Shown in pieces: positions 7,558-16,881 of a stretch of 64,000 nucleotides of DNA; position 1 is the first letter of the stretch; every line of letters begins with the position of its first letter. Source of the DNA: Streptomyces sp. NBC_01689 (GTDB taxonomy: Bacteria; Actinomycetota; Actinomycetes; Streptomycetales; Streptomycetaceae); assembly GCF_036250675.1 (NCBI RefSeq), contig NZ_CP109592.1, positions 3,658,001-3,722,000 on the forward strand. Direction: 5' to 3'. Made by a program: the position numbers and the translations under genes. The notes below the pieces were generated by a model. The model saw nothing but the letters and a program-made list of their open reading frames with translations. It ran no database searches and was not told the DNA's origin.

Positions 7558-9336
7558 TCAGCGCGCGACGGCACTCCTCCCGCCCTCGACGCCCGTCCCG
7601 GCCCCGGAGCCGGTGCGGGACCCGGACCCGGACCCGGACCCGGCCCGGGCCCCGGCATCGGTCCCGGCCGCCGCGTCCTCCTCGTCCGTCCCCGTCCCCG
7701 TCGCCGTCACGCGCTCCTTCCACGGCAGCAGGACCGCCACCAGCACCGTCCCCACGCCCAGGATCACCGCGCCGACCAGGCTGGTGTGCGCTACGGCGTC
7801 CGAGAAGGACGAGCCGACGGCGTCCGCCATCTGCCGTGCTCCATGGGCGAGTTGGTCGGACTGCCCCTTCAGCTGCGCGGCCTTCTCGGTGTTCCCGGCA
7901 TGCCCGGCCCGCGCCGCCTGCTCACCGAGCTGCCGGGCCTTGTCACCGATGCCCCGGGCGACCGCGTATCCCGCGCCGACCGAGTCCTGCGCCGTGGACA
8001 GCGCGCCCGCCGGCAGCCCGCCGCCCTTGGTCGCCTCCGCGAGGTGCGAGGAGTACGAACCGGCCAGCACCGAACCGAGGAGGGCGATGCCGAGTGAACC
8101 GCCGAGCTCCAGCGAGGTGTCGTTGACCGCGCCGCCGACCCCGAGTTCGGACTCGGGGAAGGCGCCCATGATGGCGTCCGTGCAGGGCGAGAGCGCGAGC
8201 CCGATGGCGAGGCCGAGGACGACGAGAGGAAGGACGAAGTCGCCGTACGACGATGCCGCGTCCACCCGGGTGAGCAGCGCGAGGGCCGCCGTACCGCCGA
8301 CCATGCCCGCGGTCACCGTGACCCTCATGCCGACGCGCGGGGTGAGGTAGCCGGTCAGCGCCGACCCGGCGAAGACCGCGCCGGCGAGCGGCAGCATCCG
8401 GACGCCGGTGTCCAGCGCGTCGTACCCGAGCACGAACTGCAGGTGCTGGGTGAGGTAGTAGAAGGCCCCGAAGACGGCGAGGAAGAAGAGCGCCACGGCG
8501 AGGTTCGAGCCCGCGAACCGGCGGTGGGCGAACCGGCGCACGTCGACGACCGGGCGGGGATGACGCAGTTCCCACACCACGAACGCGACCAGCCCGAGCC
8601 CCGCGACGACCGCGGCGGTCACGGCCCTGACGCCCCATCCGAAGTGCGGCCCCTCGATGATCATGTAGACCAGCGAGCCGATCCAGACCACCGAGAGCAG
8701 ACCGCCGACGTGGTCGACGCGGTGCCGGTGCGCGGCGCTGGAGGGCGGTACGAGGACGAGGGCGCCGACGATCGCGACGACGGCGACCGGCACGTTGATC
8801 AGGAAGGTGGCGGACCAGCCGTGGTGCTGCAGCAGCGCGCCCGCGACCAGGGGGCCGGCCGCGATGGCGAGTCCGGCCGTGGCCGTCCACAGGGTGATCG
8901 CCTTGGCACGCTCCGCGCGCGGGAAGGTCGCGGCGAGCAGGGAGAGCGTCGCGGGCATGATCAGCGCGGCGCCGACCCCCATCACGGCACGGGCCGCGAT
9001 GACCCCCGCGGAGCTGTCCACGAGCGAGCCCGCCACCGCGCCGCCGCCGAACACCATCAACCCGAGCACGAGCGCGCCGCGCCGGCTGTACTTGTCGCCG
9101 ATCGCGCCGAGCAGCAGCATCAGCGCGGCGTACGGGACGGTGTAGCCGTCGATGACCCACTGCAGGTCGGCGCTGGACAGACCCAGGTCCCGGGTCATGT
9201 CGGGGGCCGCGACGGTGAGGGCGGTGTTGGCCATCACGATGATCAGCAGGCTCAGGCAGAGCACCAGCAGCGCCCACCAGCGCCGGGCGTAGGGCCGGTC
9301 CATCCGCTCGACCGGTTCATGGATGACGAGACGCAT
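7558..9336 (-). CDS. MFS drug-efflux type transporter (DHA2, 14 TM)
   Basis: A 592-residue proton-driven exporter of the DHA2 (EmrB/QacA-like) family. The N-terminal half shows the motifs LQWVIDGYTVPYAALMLLLGAIGDKYSRR and GGALAGS-like turns; about 14 hydrophobic segments can be counted. An unusual Ala/Gln/Lys-rich extracytoplasmic stretch (GIGDKARQLGEQAARAGHAG) precedes the last helix, and the C-terminus is a Gly/Ser/Thr-rich tail. Start ATG 9336 is chosen because GAGGAGAGG lies upstream; ATG 9303 is a shorter option. It is divergent from a TetR gene with three matching operators between them, the usual repressor-pump pair. The substrate is unknown, probably a lipophilic drug or an endogenous metabolite. 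Confidence 0.88.
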   Translation of the reverse strand: MRLVIHEPVERMDRPYARRWWALLVLCLSLLIIVMANTALTVAAPDMTRDLGLSSADLQWVIDGYTVPYAALMLLLGAIGDKYSRRGALVLGLMVFGGGAVAGSLVDSSAGVIAARAVMGVGAALIMPATLSLLAATFPRAERAKAITLWTATAGLAIAAGPLVAGALLQHHGWSATFLINVPVAVVAIVGALVLVPPSSAAHRHRVDHVGGLLSVVWIGSLVYMIIEGPHFGWGVRAVTAAVVAGLGLVAFVVWELRHPRPVVDVRRFAHRRFAGSNLAVALFFLAVFGAFYYLTQHLQFVLGYDALDTGVRMLPLAGAVFAGSALTGYLTPRVGMRVTVTAGMVGGTAALALLTRVDAASSYGDFVLPLVVLGLAIGLALSPCTDAIMGAFPESELGVGGAVNDTSLELGGSLGIALLGSVLAGSYSSHLAEATKGGGLPAGALSTAQDSVGAGYAVARGIGDKARQLGEQAARAGHAGNTEKAAQLKGQSDQLAHGARQMADAVGSSFSDAVAHTSLVGAVILGVGTVLVAVLLPWKERVTATGTGTDEEDAAAGTDAGARAGSGSGSGSRTGSGAGTGVEGGRSAVAR

Positions 9337-9365
9337 GGGTACGGCCGCCCTCTCCTCACTCGACT

Positions 9366-9426
9366 TGCACAGTGCCGTGCAAATGCACGACAGTGTGCAA
9401 TGTACGGCGATGCACACCACTGTGCA
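9366..9426. promoter_or_regulatory. Three copies of a TetR-type operator
   Basis: TGCAC-N6-GTGCA occurs three times with identical architecture at 9366-9381, 9384-9399 and 9411-9426. The first copy extends to TTGCAC-N6-GTGCAA. Centres are 18 and 27 bases apart. The sites fill the short divergent promoter region between the MFS pump and the TetR gene and very likely mediate repression of both. Confidence 0.75.
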
Positions 9427-9495
9427 AATCAGTGGGCCGGGGGCGTCCGGCGCCTTCGGCGCAGGAGCGGCGGGGCACCGCGCGAGGCGTGCAGA

Positions 9496-10158
9496 ATGAC
9501 AGCCATGACCACGGGTAGTGCCAGCCGGGCGGACGCGAACCGCCGCCGCATCCTCGACGTCGCGCTGGCCGAGCTGCTGCGCGACCCGGACGCCTCCATG
9601 GACCAGATCGCACGGGCCGCGGGCGTCGTACGGCGCACGGTGTACGGGCACTTCCCGAGCCGCGAGGTACTCGTCAGCACCCTGACCGACGGCGCCGTGG
9701 AGGCGGTGGCCGCCGCGCACGCGGAGGGCCGGGAGGGCGTCGAGGACCCGGCGGAGTCGCTGGTCCGCTCGACGCTCGCCGTCTGGGAGATCGCCGACCG
9801 TTACCGGCTGCTGGTCGCGCTGGCCCAGCGCAGCGTCACGGTGCAGGGCATCCGCGAGCGGCTCACCCCGGTGCGCGAGGCATGCGCGGAGGTGCTCCGA
9901 CGCGGTCTGGAACAGGGCGTGTTCGAGTCCCCGCTGCCCGCCCCGGCCCTGGCGTACGTGCACGAACAGATGCTGTTCGCGCTGATGGAGGCGGTGAACG
10001 ACGGCCTGCTCGGGCCGGCGGAGGCGGGCCGCTCCGCCGCCGTCACCGTACTGACCACGGCGGGTGTACCCGCCGCCCGCGCCACCACCCTGGTGGCGAA
10101 GCTGAGCGACGCCCGGGAGGCGCGTCCGGCGGAGCGAACGGGGAGCGTGGACGTGTGA
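9496..10158 (+). CDS. TetR-family transcriptional regulator of adjacent MFS pump
   Basis: A 220-residue TetR regulator. The N-terminal helix-turn-helix is RRRILDVALAELLRDPDASMDQIARAAGVVRRTVYGHFPSR cut across the usual helices, with YGHFPS as the family signature. The C-terminal ligand domain is divergent. ATG 9496 or the in-frame ATG 9505 are both possible. It is divergent from the MFS exporter and almost certainly represses it by binding the three TGCAC-N6-GTGCA sites in between. The ligand is probably a pump substrate. Confidence 0.87.
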   Translation: MTAMTTGSASRADANRRRILDVALAELLRDPDASMDQIARAAGVVRRTVYGHFPSREVLVSTLTDGAVEAVAAAHAEGREGVEDPAESLVRSTLAVWEIADRYRLLVALAQRSVTVQGIRERLTPVREACAEVLRRGLEQGVFESPLPAPALAYVHEQMLFALMEAVNDGLLGPAEAGRSAAVTVLTTAGVPAARATTLVAKLSDAREARPAERTGSVDV

Positions 10159-10276
10159 AGAGGGGCGGCGCGCGGCGGGGGTGAGAAAGGGGACGGGAAC
10201 GGAAGCGGCGGCCCGGGGCATGGGCCGGAGCGCGGGAACGGCGGTCCGTGTGCGCGGACGGGACCCGGGAACGCGA

Positions 10277-10302
10277 GCGAGGCAGCCCGAGGGCTGCCTC
10301 GC
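10277..10302. terminator. Hairpin in the tetR-dctA convergent gap
   Basis: An 11-bp perfect stem (10277-10287 with 10292-10302) and a 4-base loop, in the 307-base gap 10159-10465 between convergent tetR and dctA. No T-run follows. The remainder of this gap is very GC-rich and I see no further gene or motif in it. Confidence 0.6.
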
Positions 10303-10465
10303 CGGGGGCACCGGCCGGCCGGGTCTACAGGGGGAAGGACCCGGCCGCCCGGCGGCCTGAGGGCGCCGTTCCGGCCGGGAGACGCCCGGTCAGGGCGAGC
10401 GTCCCGCGGGGTGGAGCGCCCCGTCGTGGGGAGACCGGCGCCGGCGCGTGCGGCGCACGGCCGTG

Positions 10466-11851
10466 TCAGGCCTTGGCCAGCTCCTTGTCGCCGCCCTGCT
10501 CGGGCAGTCCCGCGGCGGTGTCCGCGTCCTCACCGGAGTCGTCCAGCAGCGTCCGCTCGTCGAAGGGCAGCTCCCCGGCGAGGACCCGGGTCACGCGCTC
10601 CTTGTCGACCTCGCCGGTCCAGGTGCCGATCAGCAGGGTGGCCACCGCGTTGCCCGCGAAGTTGGTGACGGCGCGCGCCTCGCTCATGAAGCGGTCGATG
10701 CCGATGATCAGGCCGACACCGTCCACCAGCGCCGGCTTGTGCGACTGCAGACCGCTGGCCAGTACGGCGATACCGGAACCGGAGACACCCGCCGCGCCCT
10801 TCGAGGCGACCATCATGAAGAGCAGCAGCCCGATCTGCTGGCCGATGCTCATCGGCTGGTCCATCGCGTCGGCGATGAACAGCGAGGCCATCGTCAGGTA
10901 GATCATCGTGCCGTCGAGGTTGAAGGAGTAGCCGGTCGGCACGGTGATGCCGACGACCGGGCGGCTGACGCCCAGGTGCTCCATCTTCGCGATCAGCCGC
11001 GGCAGCGCGGACTCGGAGGACGAGGTGGAGACGATCAGCAGGAACTCCCGGCCCAGGTACTTCAGCAGCTGGAAGACGTTGATCCCGGCCACCAGCTTCG
11101 TCAGCGTGCCGAGGACGATCACCACGAAGAGGGCGCAGGTGATGTAGAAGCCGAGCATGATCGTGCCCAGCGCCTTCAGCGCGTCCATGCCGGTCTCGCC
11201 GATGACGGCCGCCATGGCGCCGAAGGCACCCACGGGCGCGGCCCACATGATCATGCCGAGGATGCGGAAGACGAGCTTCTGGATGTGCTCGACACCGCGC
11301 AGCACGGGCTGGCCGGCGCGTCCCATGGCCTGCAGCGCGAAGCCCGCGAGCAGCGCGATCAGCAGCGTCTGGAGGACCTGGCCCTCGGTGAAGGCCGAGA
11401 CGAAGGTGGTCGGGATGATGCCGAGGATGAAGTCGACCGGGCCCTCGGCGGCGGCCTCGGCCTGCGTGTGCCCGACCCCCTTCACGGCCTCGGTCAGATG
11501 CATTCCGCTGCCGGGGTGGATGATGTTGCCGACCACCAGGCCGATGGCGAGGGCCACGAACGACATGCAGACGAAGTAGCCGAGCGCGAGACCGCCGACC
11601 TTGCCGACCTTGGCCGCCTTCCGCACCGAGCCGACCCCGAGCACGATCGTGCAGAAGATGATCGGCGAGATCATCATCTTGATCAGGGCGACGAAGCCCG
11701 TGCCGATCGGCTTGAGCTCCTTGGCGAAGTCCGGCGCGGCGAACCCGACCGCGATTCCGAGGGCGACCGCGATGATCACCGCGATGTAGAGATAGTGGGT
11801 GCGGTCCCGCTTGGCGGCGGGTGCGGCAGGTGCCGTTGGGGTGCTGGCCAC
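10466..11851 (-). CDS. dctA: C4-dicarboxylate:cation symporter (DAACS family)
   Basis: A 461-residue SLC1/DAACS carrier that takes up succinate, fumarate or malate with protons or sodium. It shows the re-entrant loop HP1 serine motif STSSSESALP, the NLDGT motif of TM7 and the KGAAGVSGSG HP2 loop, with eight hydrophobic helices. The GTG at 11851 is chosen because AAGGAGG stands seven bases upstream; an ATG at 11884 is in frame but has no such site. It is divergent from a CitA/DcuS-type sensor kinase, which suggests dicarboxylate-induced expression. A DctA-versus-glutamate choice cannot be made with certainty by eye, but the kinase neighbour favours dicarboxylates. Confidence 0.9.
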   Translation of the reverse strand: MASTPTAPAAPAAKRDRTHYLYIAVIIAVALGIAVGFAAPDFAKELKPIGTGFVALIKMMISPIIFCTIVLGVGSVRKAAKVGKVGGLALGYFVCMSFVALAIGLVVGNIIHPGSGMHLTEAVKGVGHTQAEAAAEGPVDFILGIIPTTFVSAFTEGQVLQTLLIALLAGFALQAMGRAGQPVLRGVEHIQKLVFRILGMIMWAAPVGAFGAMAAVIGETGMDALKALGTIMLGFYITCALFVVIVLGTLTKLVAGINVFQLLKYLGREFLLIVSTSSSESALPRLIAKMEHLGVSRPVVGITVPTGYSFNLDGTMIYLTMASLFIADAMDQPMSIGQQIGLLLFMMVASKGAAGVSGSGIAVLASGLQSHKPALVDGVGLIIGIDRFMSEARAVTNFAGNAVATLLIGTWTGEVDKERVTRVLAGELPFDERTLLDDSGEDADTAAGLPEQGGDKELAKA

Positions 11852-12042
11852 GGCTGCCCTCCTTGACGACGTCGTCGGCATCATCCGGCGTGCGGCTCAC
11901 GTCCGGGGAATCGGGAGACACGCCTTCCGGGAGAACCGGGGGGCGCGCGCCCGGGGGATGCGGTGACTATCTCCCGGTGTGTGAGGGCGGTCACCCTTCC
12001 GTTCATTTAGTTCACGCTTATCCGGCGAGGCAGACTGACGCC

Positions 12043-13758
12043 ATGCGCCTCCCCCGCGTCCCGAGACCCCGCAGCCTGGCCGGCCAGCTCTTCGCCATGC
12101 AGGCCGTGCTCATCGCGGTGCTCGTGGCCGGATACGCGCTGTTCAGCTACGTCAGCGACCGCAGCCAGGCCGAGGAGGCCGCGGGCCGCCACGCGATGGC
12201 CGTGGCGCGCTCGGTCGCCGACGCCCCCTCCGTGCGCGAGGCGATCCGCACCACCGATCCGACGGGGCCCCTGCAGCCGTACGCCCTCCAGGTGCAGCGC
12301 GACACCGGGGTGGACTTCGTGACGATCATGAACCCGCGGGGCATCCGCTGGACGCACCCCGACGAGGGGCTGATAGGGCAGCACTTCCTCGGTCACATCG
12401 GCCCCGCCCTGCGCGGCAAGTCCTTCACCGAGACCTACACGGGCACCCTCGGCCCGTCGGTACGCGCCGTCACCCCGGTCCTGGACAACGGCCACCTCGT
12501 CGGCCTGGTCAGCGCGGGCATCAAGGTCGAGGCGATCACCCAGCGCGTCCAGGACCAGGTGACCGCCCTGCTCGGCGTCGCGGGCGGCGCCCTCGTCCTC
12601 GGCGGCATCGGCACCCATGTCATCAACGCCCGGCTGCGCCGCTCGACGCACGGCCTGAACGCGGCCGAACTGAGCCGTATGCACGACTACCACCAGGCGG
12701 CGCTGCACGCCGTGCGCGAGGGACTGCTGATGCTGGACGGCCAGTACCGGGTGGCGCTGATGAACGACGGCGGGCGGGAACTGCTGGGCGTGGGGGACGA
12801 GGCGGTCGGCCGGTCCGTGGCCGACCTCGGTCTCCCCGCCCCCCTGACCGGTGCCCTGCTGTCGGCCGAGCCCCGGGTGGACGAGGTGCACCTCACGGAC
12901 TCCCGGGTGCTGGTCGTCAACACCTCCCCGGTCACCGGCGGCGAGCGCCGCGGCAGCGTGGTCACCCTGCGCGACGTCACCGAACTCCAGGCGCTGACCG
13001 GCGAACTCGACTCCGAGCGCGGCTTCACCCAGGCCCTGCGCTCGCAGGCCCACGAGGCCGCCAACCGTCTGCACACGGTGGTCTCGCTGATCGAGCTGGG
13101 GCGCTCCGAGGAGGCCGTCGACTTCGCCACGGCCGAACTGGAGCTGGCCCAGACGCTCACCGACGAGGTGATCTCGGCGGTCAGCGAACCGGTGCTCGCG
13201 GCCCTGTTGCTGGGCAAGGCGGCCCAGGCCAACGAGCGCGGCGTGGAGCTGGTGATCTCGGAGCAGAGCGGCATCGACGACGGTCTGCTGCCGGCCGGCC
13301 TGCCCGCCCGCGACCTGGTGACGGTCCTCGGCAACCTGATCGACAACGCGATGGACGCGGCCCAGGGCACGGTGCGGGCCCGGGTGACCGTCACCGCCTT
13401 CACCGACGGCTCCGGCCTGGTGCTGCGGGTCGCGGATACCGGGGCCGGGGTGGATCCGGCCCACGCGGAGGCCGTCTTCCGGCGCGGCTGGTCGACGAAA
13501 CCGGCGGGACCCGCCGGCCGCGGGCTGGGCCTGGCCCTCGTACGCCAGGCGGTGGGCCGCCACGACGGCACCCTGACGGTGACCGAGGCGGCGGGCGGCG
13601 GGGCGGAGTTCGAGGTCCGGCTGCCGCTGCCCACGACCGCCCTGACCACCCCGACCGCCCCGGCCGCCGGCGACGGGACGGCCGCGTCCGGGTCCGCCGC
13701 CCCCGGAGACCACACCCCGGCACCCGTCCAGCACGCCCTGCCCGGAGGCGACGCATGA
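12043..13758 (+). CDS. CitA/DcuS-type sensor histidine kinase
   Basis: A 571-residue membrane kinase. TM1 is at about residues 15-38, then an extracytoplasmic PAS-like/sCACHE domain (to about 170) with the motif DFVTIMNPRGIRWTHP that binds di- or tricarboxylates in relatives. TM2 (about 173-195) leads to a cytosolic PAS domain. The dimerisation box is SQAHEAANRLHTV with phosphorylated His337, and the ATPase domain has N-box NLIDNAMDA and DTGAGVDP. An Ala/Thr/Pro tail ends the protein. It overlaps the response regulator gene by four bases and is divergent from dctA, so it very likely senses a dicarboxylate and controls dctA. Confidence 0.9.
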   Translation: MRLPRVPRPRSLAGQLFAMQAVLIAVLVAGYALFSYVSDRSQAEEAAGRHAMAVARSVADAPSVREAIRTTDPTGPLQPYALQVQRDTGVDFVTIMNPRGIRWTHPDEGLIGQHFLGHIGPALRGKSFTETYTGTLGPSVRAVTPVLDNGHLVGLVSAGIKVEAITQRVQDQVTALLGVAGGALVLGGIGTHVINARLRRSTHGLNAAELSRMHDYHQAALHAVREGLLMLDGQYRVALMNDGGRELLGVGDEAVGRSVADLGLPAPLTGALLSAEPRVDEVHLTDSRVLVVNTSPVTGGERRGSVVTLRDVTELQALTGELDSERGFTQALRSQAHEAANRLHTVVSLIELGRSEEAVDFATAELELAQTLTDEVISAVSEPVLAALLLGKAAQANERGVELVISEQSGIDDGLLPAGLPARDLVTVLGNLIDNAMDAAQGTVRARVTVTAFTDGSGLVLRVADTGAGVDPAHAEAVFRRGWSTKPAGPAGRGLGLALVRQAVGRHDGTLTVTEAAGGGAEFEVRLPLPTTALTTPTAPAAGDGTAASGSAAPGDHTPAPVQHALPGGDA

Positions 13759-14438
13759 CCGACCCCCAGCCCATCCGCGTCCTCGTCGTCGAGGACGACC
13801 CGGTGGCCGCCGACGCGCACGTCATGTACGTCGGGCGCGTCCCCGGCTTCACGGCGGTCGGCAGGGCCCACACCGGCGCCGAGGCACGCCGCGCCCTGGA
13901 CCGCACGCCGGTGGACCTGCTGCTCCTCGATCTGCACCTGCCCGACGTGCACGGTCTGCAGCTCGCCCGCTCGCTGCGCGCGGCCGGCCATCACGCGGAC
14001 GTGATCGCGGTGACCTCCGCGCGGGATCTCACGGTCGTCAGGGAGGGGGTCTCGCTCGGGGTCGTCCAGTACGTCCTGAAACCCTTCACCTTCGCGACGT
14101 TGCGCGACCGCCTCGTCCGCTACGCCGAGTTCCGCGCCGCGGCGGGCGAGGCGAGCGGCCAGGACGAGGTGGACCGCGCGCTCGCCACCCTGCGCGCCCC
14201 GGGTCCGGCGGCGCTGCCCAAGGGACTGAGCGCGCCGACCCTGGAGCGCGTCACCCGCACCCTGCGGGACTGCGCCGGAGGCCTCACCGCGGCCGGCGTC
14301 GCCGAGGTCGTGGGCATCTCGCGGATCACCGCGCGGCGCTATCTGGAGCACCTGGTGGACGCCGGACGCGCGGCCCGCGCCCCGCAGTACGGACAGGTCG
14401 GCCGGCCCGAGCTGCAGTACCGCTGGGTGAAGGGATAG
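13755..14438 (+). CDS. CitB/DcuR-family response regulator
   Basis: A 227-residue regulator. The receiver domain has acidic pocket EDD, phospho-acceptor Asp59 in LLLLDLHLPDVHG and the conserved Lys in VLKPF. The C-terminal region (about 150-227) with GLTAAGVAEVVGISRITARRYLEHL is the helix-turn-helix of the CitB family. The ATG start overlaps the kinase stop. Its probable target is the promoter region between dctA and the kinase. Confidence 0.9.
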   Translation: MTDPQPIRVLVVEDDPVAADAHVMYVGRVPGFTAVGRAHTGAEARRALDRTPVDLLLLDLHLPDVHGLQLARSLRAAGHHADVIAVTSARDLTVVREGVSLGVVQYVLKPFTFATLRDRLVRYAEFRAAAGEASGQDEVDRALATLRAPGPAALPKGLSAPTLERVTRTLRDCAGGLTAAGVAEVVGISRITARRYLEHLVDAGRAARAPQYGQVGRPELQYRWVKG

Positions 14439-14504
14439 TTCCGTATGCGGTCTTCAACAGGGTTTTTCCCGGGGCGGGTTCGGTCGCAAGGCGGTGCAAG
14501 GTCA

Positions 14505-14534
14505 TTGACCTGGACTAGTCCACGCTCTTAGGTT
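14505..14534 (+). promoter_or_regulatory. Promoter of sugar ABC operon with DasR-like palindrome in spacer
   Basis: TTGACC (14505-14510) and TAGGTT (14529-14534) are 18 bases apart. The spacer contains the perfect 12-bp palindrome TGGACTAGTCCA (14511-14522). This resembles variants of the DasR responsive element (core TGGTCTAGACCA), so N-acetylglucosamine-linked GntR-type control is plausible; this is inference from sequence likeness. Confidence 0.55.
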
Positions 14535-14589
14535 CACCGGGCAGACAACCCCGGCCACCGACGACGTCGGCCAGTAGGAGGTCGTGCCC

Positions 14590-15954
14590 GTGCGCCCTAC
14601 CGCCACCCCACTTCTCCTCGCCACTCTGCTCACCGCGACCGCGCTCAGCGCCTGCGGTTCGGGCTCCGGAAGCAGTCCGGACACCGTGAGGATCTCCTTC
14701 AAGCAGTCCACGGACAACTCGATCCGCGTCATGGACACCTATCTGGGCCAGATGAAGAAGGAGTTCGAGAAGGCGAACCCCGGCAAGAAGGTGGAGCTCG
14801 TCCCGATCAAGGCGCCCGACTCCGAGTACTACACCAAGCTCCAGCAGATGCTGAGGTCGCCGAAGACGGCGCCCGACCTGGTCTACGAGGACACCTTCCT
14901 CATCAACTCCGACATCACCAGCGGGTACTTGAAGCCCCTGGACGCCTACCTCGACAAATGGCCGGACTGGGACCAGTTCATCGACACGGCGAAGTCCGCG
15001 GCCAAGGCGCAGGACGGGAAGACGTACGGCGTCCCGGACGGCACGGACACCCGCGGACTCTGGTTCGACAAGGGCGTCTTCCAGAAGGCGGGGCTGCCGG
15101 CCGACTGGCAGCCGAAGAGCTGGGACGAGGTGCTGAGCGCGGCCCGCACCATCAAGCGGAAGGTCCCGGGCGTCGTCCCGCTCAACGTCTACACGGGCAA
15201 ACCCGCGGGCGAGGCGGCCACCATGCAGGGCTTCGAGATGCTGCTCTACGGCACGGGCGACGGGAAGACCGACCCGATGTACGACGCGGGATCGAAGAAG
15301 TGGATCACGGGCAGCCAGGCCTTCAAGGACGCGCTCACCTTCGTGGAGACGGTCTACAAGGAGAAGCTGGGCCCCGACGTCTCGGACGCCCTCGACCCGA
15401 ACTACGGCACCACCGTCCGCGGTGAACTGCTGCCCAAGGGCAAGATCGGCATCAACCTGGACGGCAGCTGGCTCCCGCAGGACTGGCAGCAGGGCGCGGG
15501 ACACGAGTGGCCCGAGTGGTCGCAGAAGCTCGGCCTCGCCTACATGCCGACCCAGCACGGCCAGGCGCCCGGCAAGGTGAGCATGTCGGGCGGCTGGACC
15601 TGGGCCATCCCGTCCAAGGCCGGCAACCCCGACCTCGCCTTCAAGTTCGTCGAGACGATGCAGACCAAGGCGAACGCGCAGAAGTGGTACATCGCCAACT
15701 CCGGTATCGCGGTGCGCAAGGACGTGGCGTCCGACCCGGCGTACGTACAGGCGCAGCCCGGCATCAAGTTCTTCACGGACCTGGTCGCGAGCACGCACTA
15801 CCGCCCGGCGTACCCCGCGTACCCCAAGGTCTCGACCGCCGTCCAGGAGGCCATGGAGGGCGTGACCACCGGTGACAGCTCGGTGGACAAGGCGGCGAGC
15901 GGCTACGACGAGGAGCTGAAGACGGCCACCGACGGCCAGGTGGTGCGCAAGTGA
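14590..15954 (+). CDS. Extracellular sugar-binding lipoprotein of ABC importer
   Basis: A 454-residue solute-binding lipoprotein of the MalE/CUT1 type. The signal peptide ends in the lipobox LSAC (Cys about residue 20), so it is lipid-anchored outside the cell. The mature part follows the family pattern, with DLVYEDTFLINSDITSGYLKPLD and GSWLPQDWQ sugar-cleft segments. I chose GTG 14590, eight bases after GGAGG; GTG 14584 would be only two bases away. Genes for two permeases follow, overlapping by four bases. No ATPase is encoded, so the shared MsiK ATPase is expected to energise it. The sugar is unknown; the promoter hints at a chitin-related one. Confidence 0.9.
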   Translation: MRPTATPLLLATLLTATALSACGSGSGSSPDTVRISFKQSTDNSIRVMDTYLGQMKKEFEKANPGKKVELVPIKAPDSEYYTKLQQMLRSPKTAPDLVYEDTFLINSDITSGYLKPLDAYLDKWPDWDQFIDTAKSAAKAQDGKTYGVPDGTDTRGLWFDKGVFQKAGLPADWQPKSWDEVLSAARTIKRKVPGVVPLNVYTGKPAGEAATMQGFEMLLYGTGDGKTDPMYDAGSKKWITGSQAFKDALTFVETVYKEKLGPDVSDALDPNYGTTVRGELLPKGKIGINLDGSWLPQDWQQGAGHEWPEWSQKLGLAYMPTQHGQAPGKVSMSGGWTWAIPSKAGNPDLAFKFVETMQTKANAQKWYIANSGIAVRKDVASDPAYVQAQPGIKFFTDLVASTHYRPAYPAYPKVSTAVQEAMEGVTTGDSSVDKAASGYDEELKTATDGQVVRK

Positions 15955-16880
15955 GTGTGGGCACGAGGGCGGCACCCGCCACCCCGGTCGCCGCGACGGC
16001 GGTCTCGTCGCGGCGCCCGGGGCGCGCCCGGCTCCTGGCCCGTGGGCTGCCCGTCGTACCGGCCGTGGTCCTGCTGCTCCTCTTCCTCGCGGGGCCGATC
16101 GTCTACTGCGCGTACATCGCCTTCACCGACCTCCAGTTGACGGGGCAGGCGCACTCCTCGTTCGTCGGTTTCGACAACTTCCGGGCGGCGTTCAAGGACG
16201 AGGCGTTCCTGAACGCGGTGTGGCTGACGCTGGTGTTCACCGTGCTGTCGTCGCTCGTCGGCCAGAACACGCTCGGACTGACACTGGCCGCGCTGATGCA
16301 GCGCGCGTCCAAGCCGGTACGGACGCTGGTGGGCGGGATCGTGATCACGGCGTGGGTGCTGCCGGAGGTGGTGGCGGGGTTCCTGCTGTACGCGTTCTTC
16401 CGGCGGGAGGGCACCCTGAACGCGATCCTGGACTGGTTGCATCTCCCCACCCAGAACTGGCTGTTCACCCTGCCGATCCTCGCGGTGTCGTTCGCCAACG
16501 TGTGGCGGGGCACGGCCTTCTCGATGCTGGTCTACTCGGCTGCCCTGAACGAGATCCCGAAGGAGATCACGGAGGCGGCGGAGGTCGACGGTGCGGGCGG
16601 CTGGCGCCGGATGTGGCACATCACGCTCCCGATGATCCGCCGGTCGATCGGCACGAACCTGATGCTCAACACCCTCCAGACGCTCTCGGTGTTCGGGCTG
16701 ATCTGGGTGATGACCCGGGGCGGCCCGGGCAACCGGAGCCAGACCCTTCCCCTGTTCATGTACGAGCAGGCGTTCCAGAAGAGCATGATCGGGTACGGGA
16801 CGGCGGTCGCGTTGCTGCTGCTGGTGGTCGGGGCGCTGTTCTCCGTGGTCTACATGCGGCTCCTGCGGACGGAGGTCTGA
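15951..16880 (+). CDS. Sugar ABC transporter permease, MalF type
   Basis: A 309-residue permease with six transmembrane segments. The EAA loop that docks to the ATPase reads EITEAAEVDGAGGWRRMWHITLP (key EAA---G spacing, about residues 206-228). Its GTG start overlaps the binding-protein stop (GTGA), showing translational coupling. With the MalG-type partner it forms the membrane channel of the importer. Confidence 0.92.
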   Translation: MSVGTRAAPATPVAATAVSSRRPGRARLLARGLPVVPAVVLLLLFLAGPIVYCAYIAFTDLQLTGQAHSSFVGFDNFRAAFKDEAFLNAVWLTLVFTVLSSLVGQNTLGLTLAALMQRASKPVRTLVGGIVITAWVLPEVVAGFLLYAFFRREGTLNAILDWLHLPTQNWLFTLPILAVSFANVWRGTAFSMLVYSAALNEIPKEITEAAEVDGAGGWRRMWHITLPMIRRSIGTNLMLNTLQTLSVFGLIWVMTRGGPGNRSQTLPLFMYEQAFQKSMIGYGTAVALLLLVVGALFSVVYMRLLRTEV

Positions 16881-16881
16881 G

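Noticed and set aside
7558..10311. A 917-residue reading of the MFS gene frame
   Set aside because: The extra N-terminal part is antisense to the TetR gene and spans the operator region.
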